Positions 1 through 6,820 of a DNA stretch of 64,000 nt are shown here, one piece after another. The stretch's first letter is position 1; the number at the start of each line of letters is the position of its first letter. This DNA comes from Streptomyces calvus (GTDB lineage Bacteria > Actinomycetota > Actinomycetes > Streptomycetales > Streptomycetaceae): assembly GCF_006782915.1 (NCBI RefSeq), contig NZ_VCNP01000052.1, forward strand, positions 18,487 through 82,486. Reading direction: 5' to 3'. The position numbers and the translations under genes were made by a program. The notes beneath the pieces were generated by a model, which did no database searches, was not told the origin of the DNA, and worked only from the letters and a program-made list of their open reading frames with translations.

Positions 1-488
1 GCATCGAGCTCGGCGAGCGGGGCGAGGTGGTGGCCGACCGCCATCTGACGACCTCCCTGCCGGACGTGTACGCGGTCGGCGACTGCGCCTCCTTCCCGTC
101 GGGGCGCTACGGCGAGCGGCTGCTGGTGCACCACTGGGACAACGCCCTGCAGGGCCCCCGCACGGTCGCCGCGAACATCCTCGGCTCGGCCACGGGCCGG
201 GAACCGGCCGTGTACGACCCGGTGCCGTACTTCTGGTCCGAGCAGTTCGGACGCTTCGTGCAGTACGCGGGACACCACGCGGACGCCGACCGCACCGTGT
301 GGCGCGGCGACCCGGCCGCGGCGGCGTGGAGCGTCTGCTGGCTGCGCGGCTCCCGCCTGGTGGCGCTGCTCGCGGTGGGGCGGCCCCGCGACCTGGCGCA
401 GGGGCGCAGGCTGATCGAGGCGGGCGCGGCGATGGACGCGGAGCTGCTGGCGGATCCGGCCAGGCCGCTGAAGTCGGCGACGGCGTGA
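1..488 (+). CDS. NAD(P)/FAD-dependent oxidoreductase, C-terminal part
   Basis: The 5' end lies outside the window; the reading frame enters at base 3. The visible part has the FAD-contacting motif VYAVGDCA near the start, then a region ending in PYFWSEQFG that matches the C-terminal dimerisation domain (Reductase_C type) of ferredoxin/rubredoxin/putidaredoxin reductases. Such enzymes move electrons from NAD(P)H through FAD to a small redox protein or a quinone. The N-terminal dinucleotide-binding motifs are not visible, so cofactor preference and partner cannot be stated. The next gene begins about 90 bases downstream on the same strand. The family call is good; the exact substrate is unknown. 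Confidence 0.85.
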   Translation, partial: IELGERGEVVADRHLTTSLPDVYAVGDCASFPSGRYGERLLVHHWDNALQGPRTVAANILGSATGREPAVYDPVPYFWSEQFGRFVQYAGHHADADRTVWRGDPAAAAWSVCWLRGSRLVALLAVGRPRDLAQGRRLIEAGAAMDAELLADPARPLKSATA

Positions 489-578
489 CGCCTCGGCCGG
501 GCGGCTCCGGGCGACGCGTCCGGCCAGGTGGGCGGGGTCGGCTTCCGACTGTCAGTGGCAGGTGGCAGGCTTGTTCCC

Positions 579-944
579 GTGACCGAGATTGACGCAAAGA
601 TCGATGCTCTCGTCCCCGCCTGGCTCACCCTGCCCGACATCGCCGAAAGGCTCGGCGTCGAGGTGACGCGCGTCCGGCAGCTGGTCAAGGAGGGCCAGCT
701 CATCGCCGTACGCCGAGGTGAGAACCGCGCGCTGCACGTCCCCGCCGCCTTCATCGACGGGGACAAGGTGGTCAAGGGCCTGACCGGGACCCTGACGCTC
801 CTGCGGGACGACGGCTTCACGGTCGAGGAGATGCTGGAATGGCTCTTCACCCCCGACCCCTCCCTGCCGGGCACGCCCGCCCAGGCCCTCAGCGAGAACC
901 GCGGCACGGAGGTGAAGCGCCGGGCCCAGGCACTCGCGGTCTGA
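579..944 (+). CDS. Rv2175c-family DNA-binding protein
   Basis: A 121-residue protein with an N-terminal helix-turn-helix (residues about 15-45, including LTLPDIAERLGVEVTRVRQL) and a C-terminal region typical of the Rv2175c family, whose mycobacterial member binds DNA and is a Ser/Thr-kinase (PknL) substrate. The frame stays open upstream to 528, but GTG 579 is chosen because the residues before it look unlike family members and a -10-like AGGCTT ends 7 bases before it, which would give a leaderless mRNA. No Shine-Dalgarno sequence is seen. The target genes are unknown. Confidence 0.8.
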   Translation: MTEIDAKIDALVPAWLTLPDIAERLGVEVTRVRQLVKEGQLIAVRRGENRALHVPAAFIDGDKVVKGLTGTLTLLRDDGFTVEEMLEWLFTPDPSLPGTPAQALSENRGTEVKRRAQALAV

Positions 945-1080
945 CCCGCACCCGCCCGACCCACTGACCGGCCGCGCCGCACCACGCGGCGCCGCCCGAA
1001 ACGGCACCGGCCGGGGCAGCACCACGGCCCCGGCCGCAGCACCTGCTCGTGCCGCCCGCAGCATCACCTGTGCCGCAGCA

Positions 1081-1143
1081 GCACCACCCGTGCCTGCCGC
1101 GGCACCACCCGTGCCTGCCGCGGCACCACCCGTGCCTGCCGCG
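1081..1143 (+). repeat. 3 x 21-bp tandem repeat upstream of thiE
   Basis: Three exact 21-bp units (1081-1101, 1102-1122, 1123-1143) lie in the 289-base gap between the DNA-binding protein and thiE, preceded by a degenerate partial copy. The unit is a multiple of three, so the thiE frame stays open through it and would read as a Pro/Ala heptapeptide. I treat it as noncoding because thiE has a normal family start at 1234. Confidence 0.85.
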
Positions 1144-1233
1144 GCACCCGCGCCGTACGGCCCGGGTGCCCGACGCGCACGGGCACACCGGGCCGCCGGA
1201 CCCGTACGCCACCGACACCTGGGGGACTCCCGC

Positions 1234-1896
1234 ATGACCGACACCGCTCGCGCCCGACTCGCCGACGCCCGGGTCTACCTCTGCACCGACGCCCGCAAGC
1301 GGCAGGGCGATCTCGCGGAGTTCCTGGACGCGGTCCTGGCCGGCGGGGTCGACATCGTGCAGCTGCGGGACAAGGGCATGGAGGCCGGCGAGGAGCTGGA
1401 GCACCTGGCGGTCCTCGCCGATGCCTGCGCCCGGCACGGCAAGCTGCTCGCGGTCAACGACCGCGCGGACGTCGCCCACGCCGCCGGCGCCGACGTCCTC
1501 CACCTCGGGCAGGGCGACCTGCCCGTCCCGGCCGCCCGGGCGATCCTCGGCGACGGGATCCTGATAGGCCGCTCCACCCACGCCGAGTCCGAGGCCGCCG
1601 CCGCGGCCGTCCAGCCCGGCGTGGACTACTTCTGCACCGGCCCCTGCTGGCCCACTCCCACCAAGCCGGGCCGCCACGCCCCCGGCCTGGACCTGGTCCG
1701 GTACACCGCCGCGCTGCGCACCGACCGCCCGTGGTTCGCCATCGGCGGCATCGACCTCGGCAACGTCGACCAGGTCCTGGAGGCCGGCGCCCGCCGGGTC
1801 GTCGTCGTGCGCGCCATCACCGAGGCGGACGACCCGGGCGCGGCCGCCGCCGCGTTCGCCGAGCGGCTGCGGCACACCGCCCCGGACGCCGGCTGA
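1234..1896 (+). CDS. thiE: Thiamine-phosphate synthase ThiE
   Basis: A 220-residue TIM-barrel enzyme joining HMP-pyrophosphate and thiazole phosphate into thiamine phosphate in vitamin B1 synthesis. Visible family motifs in order are QLRDKG (diphosphate/Mg region), AVNDRADVA, LHLGQGDLPV, IGRSTH, the loop YFCTGPCWPTPTKPG, and the phosphate-binding FAIGGI. ATG 1234 gives the usual family length; the frame is open back to 1090 only through the 21-bp repeats. No TPP riboswitch was recognised in the upstream gap. The neighbouring metF starts about 107 bases downstream. Confidence 0.95.
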   Translation: MTDTARARLADARVYLCTDARKRQGDLAEFLDAVLAGGVDIVQLRDKGMEAGEELEHLAVLADACARHGKLLAVNDRADVAHAAGADVLHLGQGDLPVPAARAILGDGILIGRSTHAESEAAAAAVQPGVDYFCTGPCWPTPTKPGRHAPGLDLVRYTAALRTDRPWFAIGGIDLGNVDQVLEAGARRVVVVRAITEADDPGAAAAAFAERLRHTAPDAG

Positions 1897-1968
1897 CCCG
1901 TCCACCTCCGTGGTGTGTCCAAGGGATGGACAACAAGTCGGCATTAAGGACAAATCTCCCGCATCCGG

Positions 1969-2004
1969 TTGGGGGACCGGCGACCCCTGGCTAACCTGCG
2001 GGTA
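1969..2004 (+). promoter_or_regulatory. Leaderless metF promoter
   Basis: TTGGGG (1969-1974) and TAACCT (1992-1997) are separated by 17 bases, and the metF ATG at 2004 lies exactly 7 bases after the -10. This predicts that transcription starts at the A of the start codon. It is a sequence match only. Confidence 0.55.
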
Positions 2005-2927
2005 TGGCCCTCGGAACCGCATCCACCAGGACGGATCGCGCACGCACCGTGCGTGACATGCTCGCCACCGGCAGGACGACCTACTCGTTCGAGTTCTGGG
2101 CCCCCAAGACGGAGAAGGGTGAGCGCAACCTGTGGAACGCGCTCCGCAGGGTCGAGGCCGTCGCCCCCAGCTTCGTCTCCGTGACGTACGGCGCGGGCGG
2201 CTCCACCCGTGCCGGCACGGTGAAGGCGACCGAGCAGATCGCCGCCGACACCACCCTCACCCCGGTCGCCCACCTCACCGCGGTCGACCACTCCATCGCC
2301 GAACTGCGCAACATCATCGGCCAGTACGCCGACGCCGGGATCCGCAACATGCTCGCGGTGCGCGGCGACCCGCCCGGCGACCCCATGGGCGACTGGGTGC
2401 CGCACCCGCAGGGCCTGACCTACGCCGCCGAACTGGTCCGACTCATCAAGGAGTCGGGCGACTTCTGTGTCGGGGTCGCCGCCTTCCCGGAGATGCACCC
2501 GCGCTCCGCGGACTGGGACACCGACGTCGCGCACTTCGTCGACAAGTGCCGGGCCGGCGCCGACTACGCGATCACCCAGATGTTCTTCCAGCCCGAGTCG
2601 TATCTGCGGCTGCGTGACCGGGTCGACGCGGCGGGCTGCGAAACGCCCGTCATCCCCGAGGTCATGCCGGTGACCAGCGTGAAGATGCTGGAACGGTTGC
2701 CAAAGCTCAGTAACGCCTCGTTCCCCGACGCCCTGAAAGAGCGGATCCTCACAGCGAAGGACGATCCGGCGGCGGTACGCTCCATTGGCATCGAGTTCGC
2801 CACGGAGTTCTGCGCGCGGCTGCTGGCCGAAGGTGTGCCCGGACTGCACTTCATCACGCTCAACAACTCCACGGCGACGCTGGAAATCTACGAGAACCTG
2901 GGTCTGCACCACCCACCGCAGAGCTAG
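2004..2927 (+). CDS. metF: 5,10-methylenetetrahydrofolate reductase MetF
   Basis: A 307-residue FAD-dependent TIM-barrel enzyme that reduces 5,10-methylene-THF to 5-methyl-THF, the methyl donor for methionine synthase. The family pattern is clear: YSFEFWAPKT at the N-terminus, FVSVTYGAGGS, HLTAVDHS, NMLAVRGDPPG (flavin region), AAFPEMHP, and ITQMFFQPESY. The length is normal for bacterial short-form MetF. ATG 2004 is supported by the leaderless promoter spacing. It may be expressed apart from thiE because it has its own promoter. Confidence 0.96.
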   Translation: MALGTASTRTDRARTVRDMLATGRTTYSFEFWAPKTEKGERNLWNALRRVEAVAPSFVSVTYGAGGSTRAGTVKATEQIAADTTLTPVAHLTAVDHSIAELRNIIGQYADAGIRNMLAVRGDPPGDPMGDWVPHPQGLTYAAELVRLIKESGDFCVGVAAFPEMHPRSADWDTDVAHFVDKCRAGADYAITQMFFQPESYLRLRDRVDAAGCETPVIPEVMPVTSVKMLERLPKLSNASFPDALKERILTAKDDPAAVRSIGIEFATEFCARLLAEGVPGLHFITLNNSTATLEIYENLGLHHPPQS

Positions 2928-2983
2928 ACCGGTCGCACGCACATACGACACACTGCGTAGCGACCACTGGGAGAGGGGCGTAC

Positions 2984-3928
2984 ATGGGCTGGACGGTCCT
3001 CTACATCGCGTTCGGCATCGTCGCGCTGTGGTTGCTCGGCGAGGTGCTGCTGCAGTACAAGGCGCGTCTGCGCTGGCGGCTGCTCGCCTTCGCCGGCTTC
3101 CTCGGTGTCGTTCTCGGTGTGCTGATCCCGTCCGTCGTCGTCATCGGGCTGGGCGCCGCCGCCTTCGCGGTCGGGCAGACCTATGTGACGCTGTCGTTCC
3201 GCCGCGGCTTCGCGGCCGGCTGGGCGGTCAACGCGCCGATGCTGGCCGCCGCCACCGGCCGCCGCGGCGACCGCGGACGCCGGGAGCCGGCACCGGAGGA
3301 CCTGGACACGGAGGTGTCCGGCGGGTACGACGACGGCGACGACCACCGCGACCGCACCCCGCCGGCCGCGGATGACGACTACGACCGCGACGACGTGTTC
3401 ACGCCCGTGCGCCCCGGACAGGCGACGGCCGCCGAGACCACCGCCGTCTACGCGCCGCAGCCCCTGCCCGACGAGACCGGCTCCTACGGTGTCTACGGCA
3501 GCGACCCCGGCTACGCGGACCCGTCCCAGGACCAGTACGCGGCGGCCGCCCACGCCACCGACCCGAACCACGCCTACGACTACTCGGGTTACGGCCAGCA
3601 GCAGGGCTACGACACCACGGGCCAGCAGCAGTACGCCGCCTACTCCGACCCGTACATCGGCAACGCGACGTACGGCGGCACCGGCTACGACACCGGTTAC
3701 GCCGACCCGCAGCAGTACGGCCAGCAGGGCTACGCCCAGGACCCGTACGCCGGCTCCTACGGCGGCGAGACCCCGGCCGGCGGACTGTGGGTCCCGCAGC
3801 AGCGCAGCCCCGAGGACCCCTACGGCAACGCTGAACTCCCGCCCGAGCAGCCCTACCCGTACCAGGGCGACGGACAGACCCACGGGCACGGCAACGGCAA
3901 CGGGTACGACGAGCAGTACCGCTACTGA
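2984..3928 (+). CDS. Membrane protein with disordered Tyr/Gln/Gly-rich tail
   Basis: A 314-residue protein preceded by a good Shine-Dalgarno sequence (GGGAGAGG). Residues about 1-70 carry two or three hydrophobic helices (first segment VLYIAFGIVALWLLGEVLL). From about residue 90 to the end the chain is low-complexity, rich in Tyr, Gln, Gly, Asp and Pro, with recurring units such as QQYG and GYDTTG. The architecture, a short membrane anchor with a long acidic aromatic intrinsically disordered cytoplasmic tail, is seen in conserved Streptomyces hypothetical proteins. No enzymatic motif is visible and no function is assigned. The stop codon is the first base triplet of a 28-bp tandem array. Confidence 0.8.
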   Translation: MGWTVLYIAFGIVALWLLGEVLLQYKARLRWRLLAFAGFLGVVLGVLIPSVVVIGLGAAAFAVGQTYVTLSFRRGFAAGWAVNAPMLAAATGRRGDRGRREPAPEDLDTEVSGGYDDGDDHRDRTPPAADDDYDRDDVFTPVRPGQATAAETTAVYAPQPLPDETGSYGVYGSDPGYADPSQDQYAAAAHATDPNHAYDYSGYGQQQGYDTTGQQQYAAYSDPYIGNATYGGTGYDTGYADPQQYGQQGYAQDPYAGSYGGETPAGGLWVPQQRSPEDPYGNAELPPEQPYPYQGDGQTHGHGNGNGYDEQYRY

Positions 3929-4046
3929 GCGGGGCTCACGGCGAGGAGTGCTGCTGAGCGGGCTCACGCCGAGGGGTACTGCTGAGCGGGCTCACGGCGA
4001 GCAGTACTGCTGAGCGGGCTCACGGCGAGGAGCTGAGCGGGCTCAC
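3926..4046 (+). repeat. 28-bp tandem array between convergent genes
   Basis: Units begin at 3926, 3955, 3983, 4011 and 4034, each starting with TGAGCGGG(G)CTCAC; the first is 29 bp, the next two 28 bp, the last two shortened. Each unit start is itself an inverted repeat (TGAGC/GCTCA). The first TGA is the stop codon of the plus-strand gene, and the TCA at 4043-4045 in the last unit is the stop codon of the minus-strand gene. It may act as a two-way terminator. Confidence 0.9.
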
Positions 4047-5539
4047 TGGGACCCGCGGAAGTCCGGCCCCTCCACGATCAGTCCGGCGACCAGCGCCCCC
4101 GACATGCCGGCGTGCGGCAGGCCGCCGCCGGGATGGGACCAGCCGCCGGCCGTGAACAGCCCCGGCAACCGGGTCGTGTTGGACGGGTGCAGCAGCCGCC
4201 CGTCCGCCGCGGCCAGCGCCGGCACCGGCACCGCGCCGCCCGGCGCACCGGTCTCGCCGGCGATGTCGGCGGGGGTGCGCACCTCGTGCCACAGCAGCCG
4301 GTCGCGCAGACCGGGCACCGCACGCTCGGCGGCGGTGACCAGATGCTCGGCGAGCGCCTCCGGGCTCCCTCCGCATCCCTCGGGCACCACGGACGTCACC
4401 GTCACCGCCTCGTGTCCGGCGTCCGGGACCAGTGCCGGGTCGTCCGGCCGCAGCACCGTGACCGTGGGCCGGGCGGGCACGGCCGGGTCCGGACCGAACA
4501 GCGACTCAAGCTTCGCGTCCCGGTCCTCGCCGTGCACCACCGTGCGGTGCGCCACCCCCTCCGGGCGGCCGCCCCGCAGCGCCAGCAGCACCGTCAGCCG
4601 GCTCGCCGCGCCCCGCTGCGGCGGCACACCGTCGTCGCCGCGCGGCCGCGTGCCGCCGCCGAGCCGCTCCAGCACCGCCGGAGCCACCCCGGCGACCACC
4701 AGGTCCGCCTCCGCCACCGTGCCGTCGGACAGCTCCACGCCCGCCGCCCGGCCGTCCTTCTCCACGATCCCGGCGACCTCCGCACCGAAGCGGAACTCCA
4801 CCCGGCGCGCCAGGCACCGCTCGTACACCGCCCGCGCCAGCTCGCGCATGCCGCCCCGCACGTACCAGGTGCCGAAGGCGTGCTCCATGTATGGCAGCAC
4901 CGCCGCGCTCGCCGGGGTCCCGCGCGGATCGAGGCCGTACGCCAGCGCGTGACTCTCCAGCAGCGCGATCAGCCGGGGTTCGCGCAGCTCCCACGCGCCG
5001 ACCTCCGCGAGGGTGCGTGCGGCGCGCGTGCGCAGGAACCTCTTGTGCGGGACCGCCGGGTAGGGCTCGCGCTCGGCCAGCACGTGCCAGTTGGGCCACA
5101 GCGGTTCCTCCAGCAGCGGCCGGCGCGAGCGGTCCCACGCCTCGCGGGCCCGCACCAGGAAGTCGCCCCAGCGCCTCGCCGCGGCCGGCCCGAAGGCGTC
5201 CTCCAGGGCGGCGACGACGCCCGCGCGGGAGGCGTTGGGCAGCGACACGCGCGTGCCGTCCGCGAACACGTGGTGCGAGGACGGGTCCACCTGCACCAGG
5301 TCGACGCACTCCTCCAGCGGCTCCCGGCCGGTCTTCAGGAACAGGTCGCGGTAGACGGCGGGCAGCGGCAGCAGCCCGGGACCGGTGTCGAAGCGGAACC
5401 CGTCCCGCTCCAGACGGCGCAGCGCGCCGCCGTACGTCTCCGTCCGCTCGTACACCACCACCCGGTGGCCCGCGACGGCCAGCCGGGCGGCGGCCGCCAT
5501 CGCGCCCATCCCGGCGCCGATCACCGCAATCCGTGCCAT
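4043..5539 (-). CDS. CrtI-like NAD(P)/FAD-dependent oxidoreductase
   Basis: A 498-residue flavoprotein. The N-terminus has the dinucleotide-binding fold IAVIGAGMGAMAAAARLA followed by VVVYERTETYGG, and the C-terminus has the second FAD motif around LPGLFTAGGWSHPGGGLPHAG, as in phytoene desaturase and related amine-oxidase-fold enzymes. The best-supported role is a desaturase or isomerase acting on a polyprenoid or other hydrophobic substrate. No crtB or crtE is adjacent, so carotenoid synthesis is not implied. The start at 5539 (ATG, minus strand) places the GAG motif at residues 8-10; a 14-residue upstream extension is open but lacks support. It is convergent with the preceding gene. Confidence 0.85.
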   Translation of the reverse strand: MARIAVIGAGMGAMAAAARLAVAGHRVVVYERTETYGGALRRLERDGFRFDTGPGLLPLPAVYRDLFLKTGREPLEECVDLVQVDPSSHHVFADGTRVSLPNASRAGVVAALEDAFGPAAARRWGDFLVRAREAWDRSRRPLLEEPLWPNWHVLAEREPYPAVPHKRFLRTRAARTLAEVGAWELREPRLIALLESHALAYGLDPRGTPASAAVLPYMEHAFGTWYVRGGMRELARAVYERCLARRVEFRFGAEVAGIVEKDGRAAGVELSDGTVAEADLVVAGVAPAVLERLGGGTRPRGDDGVPPQRGAASRLTVLLALRGGRPEGVAHRTVVHGEDRDAKLESLFGPDPAVPARPTVTVLRPDDPALVPDAGHEAVTVTSVVPEGCGGSPEALAEHLVTAAERAVPGLRDRLLWHEVRTPADIAGETGAPGGAVPVPALAAADGRLLHPSNTTRLPGLFTAGGWSHPGGGLPHAGMSGALVAGLIVEGPDFRGSQ

Positions 5540-5630
5540 GCCAGGGACTTTATCGGCCGGCACCGACAGTCCGTCCCGCACCGGCCGTCCACCCTGCGCC
5601 GCCGGTCCGATCCGAGCCGCAGGCCCGATC

Positions 5631-5758
5631 CGCTCGGTGGTACGTCCCGCACGGTGCTACGTCCCGCTCGGTGGTACGTCCCGCACGGTGCGCAGGTGCG
5701 CGCCGGCCGTCCGTTCCGTCTGGTGGTCCGTTCCGTGCAGTGCGCAGGTGCGCGCCGG
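5631..5758. repeat. Imperfect repeats upstream of the CrtI-like gene
   Basis: Two identical 27-bp units lie at 5631-5657 and 5665-5691 (period 34), and two identical 19-bp units (GTGCGCAGGTGCGCGCCGG) at 5688-5706 and 5740-5758 (period 52). They lie within the 613-base space 5540-6152, in which I see no credible gene. The rest of that space is GC-rich unique sequence without a clear promoter. Confidence 0.8.
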
Positions 5759-6152
5759 TGGTCCGTCCCACCCGAGTAGCCGCGCCCCCGCCCGCGGGAC
5801 CAGGGGGCGGGCCGCGGGGGTGGGCGCCGGTGCGCAGCACTGAGTACCCGTACCTAGGCGCCCAGATGAGTAGCCGCGCGGATGGGGCCCGACCTGCGTG
5901 AACGAGAGAGTGGAGACCACGGAGAGGGGCACGGCCGGCACCGGCGACACGGGGCGCCGGAACGGGCCGGGTCCGCGATCCGCTCCTTCCGTCGGCAGCG
6001 CCGGCGGGAGCGAGGCACGGGGGAACCCGGGGGACGACCGCAACGGGGGTTGCGGGGGAACGCACGGGGGAGTGCAAGAAGGCGCCGGTCCGACCGGTGG
6101 CCCGCGGGGGACGCGGCCACCGCCGGACCGGCGCTCTTCGTGTGCCGTGGGC

Positions 6153-6785
6153 TCAGCGGCAGCCGCTGACCCGCCCCTGGAGCAGCCGGGACAGCGCCGC
6201 ATGCACGTCGTCCAGGGAGCGCTCCGGCTGGAAGGACTTCCAGTCCAGCGCGGCCACCAGCACCATGCCGACCAGGGCCGCCGCCGTCAGCGGGACGTCG
6301 ATCTCCTCGCTGAACTCGCCGTTCGCCACACCGTCGCGCAGTACGCCTTCGACCACCGCGACGGCCTGCTGCCGCACCACCATCAGCGTGGACTGCCAGG
6401 CCCGGTTGGTGCGCCACAGCTCCGCCACGTACAGCTGGGTGAAGGCCGGGTAGCGGTCGATGAAGACCAGCCCGGCGCGGATCATCGCGTCCAGGGCGTC
6501 GACCTTGCTGCCGCCGTCGCCGACCGTCCGCTCGGCCGCCTCCCGCAGCGAGGCGGTCAGCAGACCGACCCCGTGCCGCAGCAACTCCTCGAAGAGGACC
6601 GACTTGCTCGCGAAGTTGTAGTAGACCGTGCCCTTCGCGACTCCCGCCCGTTCGGCGATCTCGTCCACGGTGGTGGCGGAGAAGCCCTGCTCGGCGATGA
6701 GGGTGACGGCCGCCTCGTAGAGCTTCTGCCGGGTGGCCTCGCGGCGGGCGCTGCCGCCGCCCGACGTGGTGCTGCTGCTGTCCAT
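6153..6785 (-). CDS. TetR-family transcriptional regulator
   Basis: A 210-residue regulator. An N-terminal TetR helix-turn-helix spans about residues 15-60 (FSATTVDEIAERAGVAKG then TVYYNFASKSVLFEEL); the rest is an all-helical ligand-binding domain with an aromatic-rich core. It lies 35 bases downstream of, and on the same strand as, a YhgE/Pip membrane protein and an ABC-type ATPase, and a perfect 14-bp palindrome of TetR-operator type sits at the promoter of that unit (9798-9811). The most likely role is autorepression of the three-gene unit until an inducer binds. The ATG at 6785 is chosen because upstream codons in the frame belong to a shadow of the neighbour. Confidence 0.9.
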   Translation of the reverse strand: MDSSSTTSGGGSARREATRQKLYEAAVTLIAEQGFSATTVDEIAERAGVAKGTVYYNFASKSVLFEELLRHGVGLLTASLREAAERTVGDGGSKVDALDAMIRAGLVFIDRYPAFTQLYVAELWRTNRAWQSTLMVVRQQAVAVVEGVLRDGVANGEFSEEIDVPLTAAALVGMVLVAALDWKSFQPERSLDDVHAALSRLLQGRVSGCR

Positions 6786-6820
6786 GGTCCCGATTCTCAC
6801 AGTTGCCGCGGTGCGCGCGT

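Noticed and set aside
1090..1233. N-terminal extension of ThiE
   Set aside because: It is repeat-encoded Pro/Ala sequence before a normal family start at ATG 1234.
945..1233. TPP riboswitch before thiE
   Set aside because: No CTGAGA or ACCTGA-type thi-box core in the gap.
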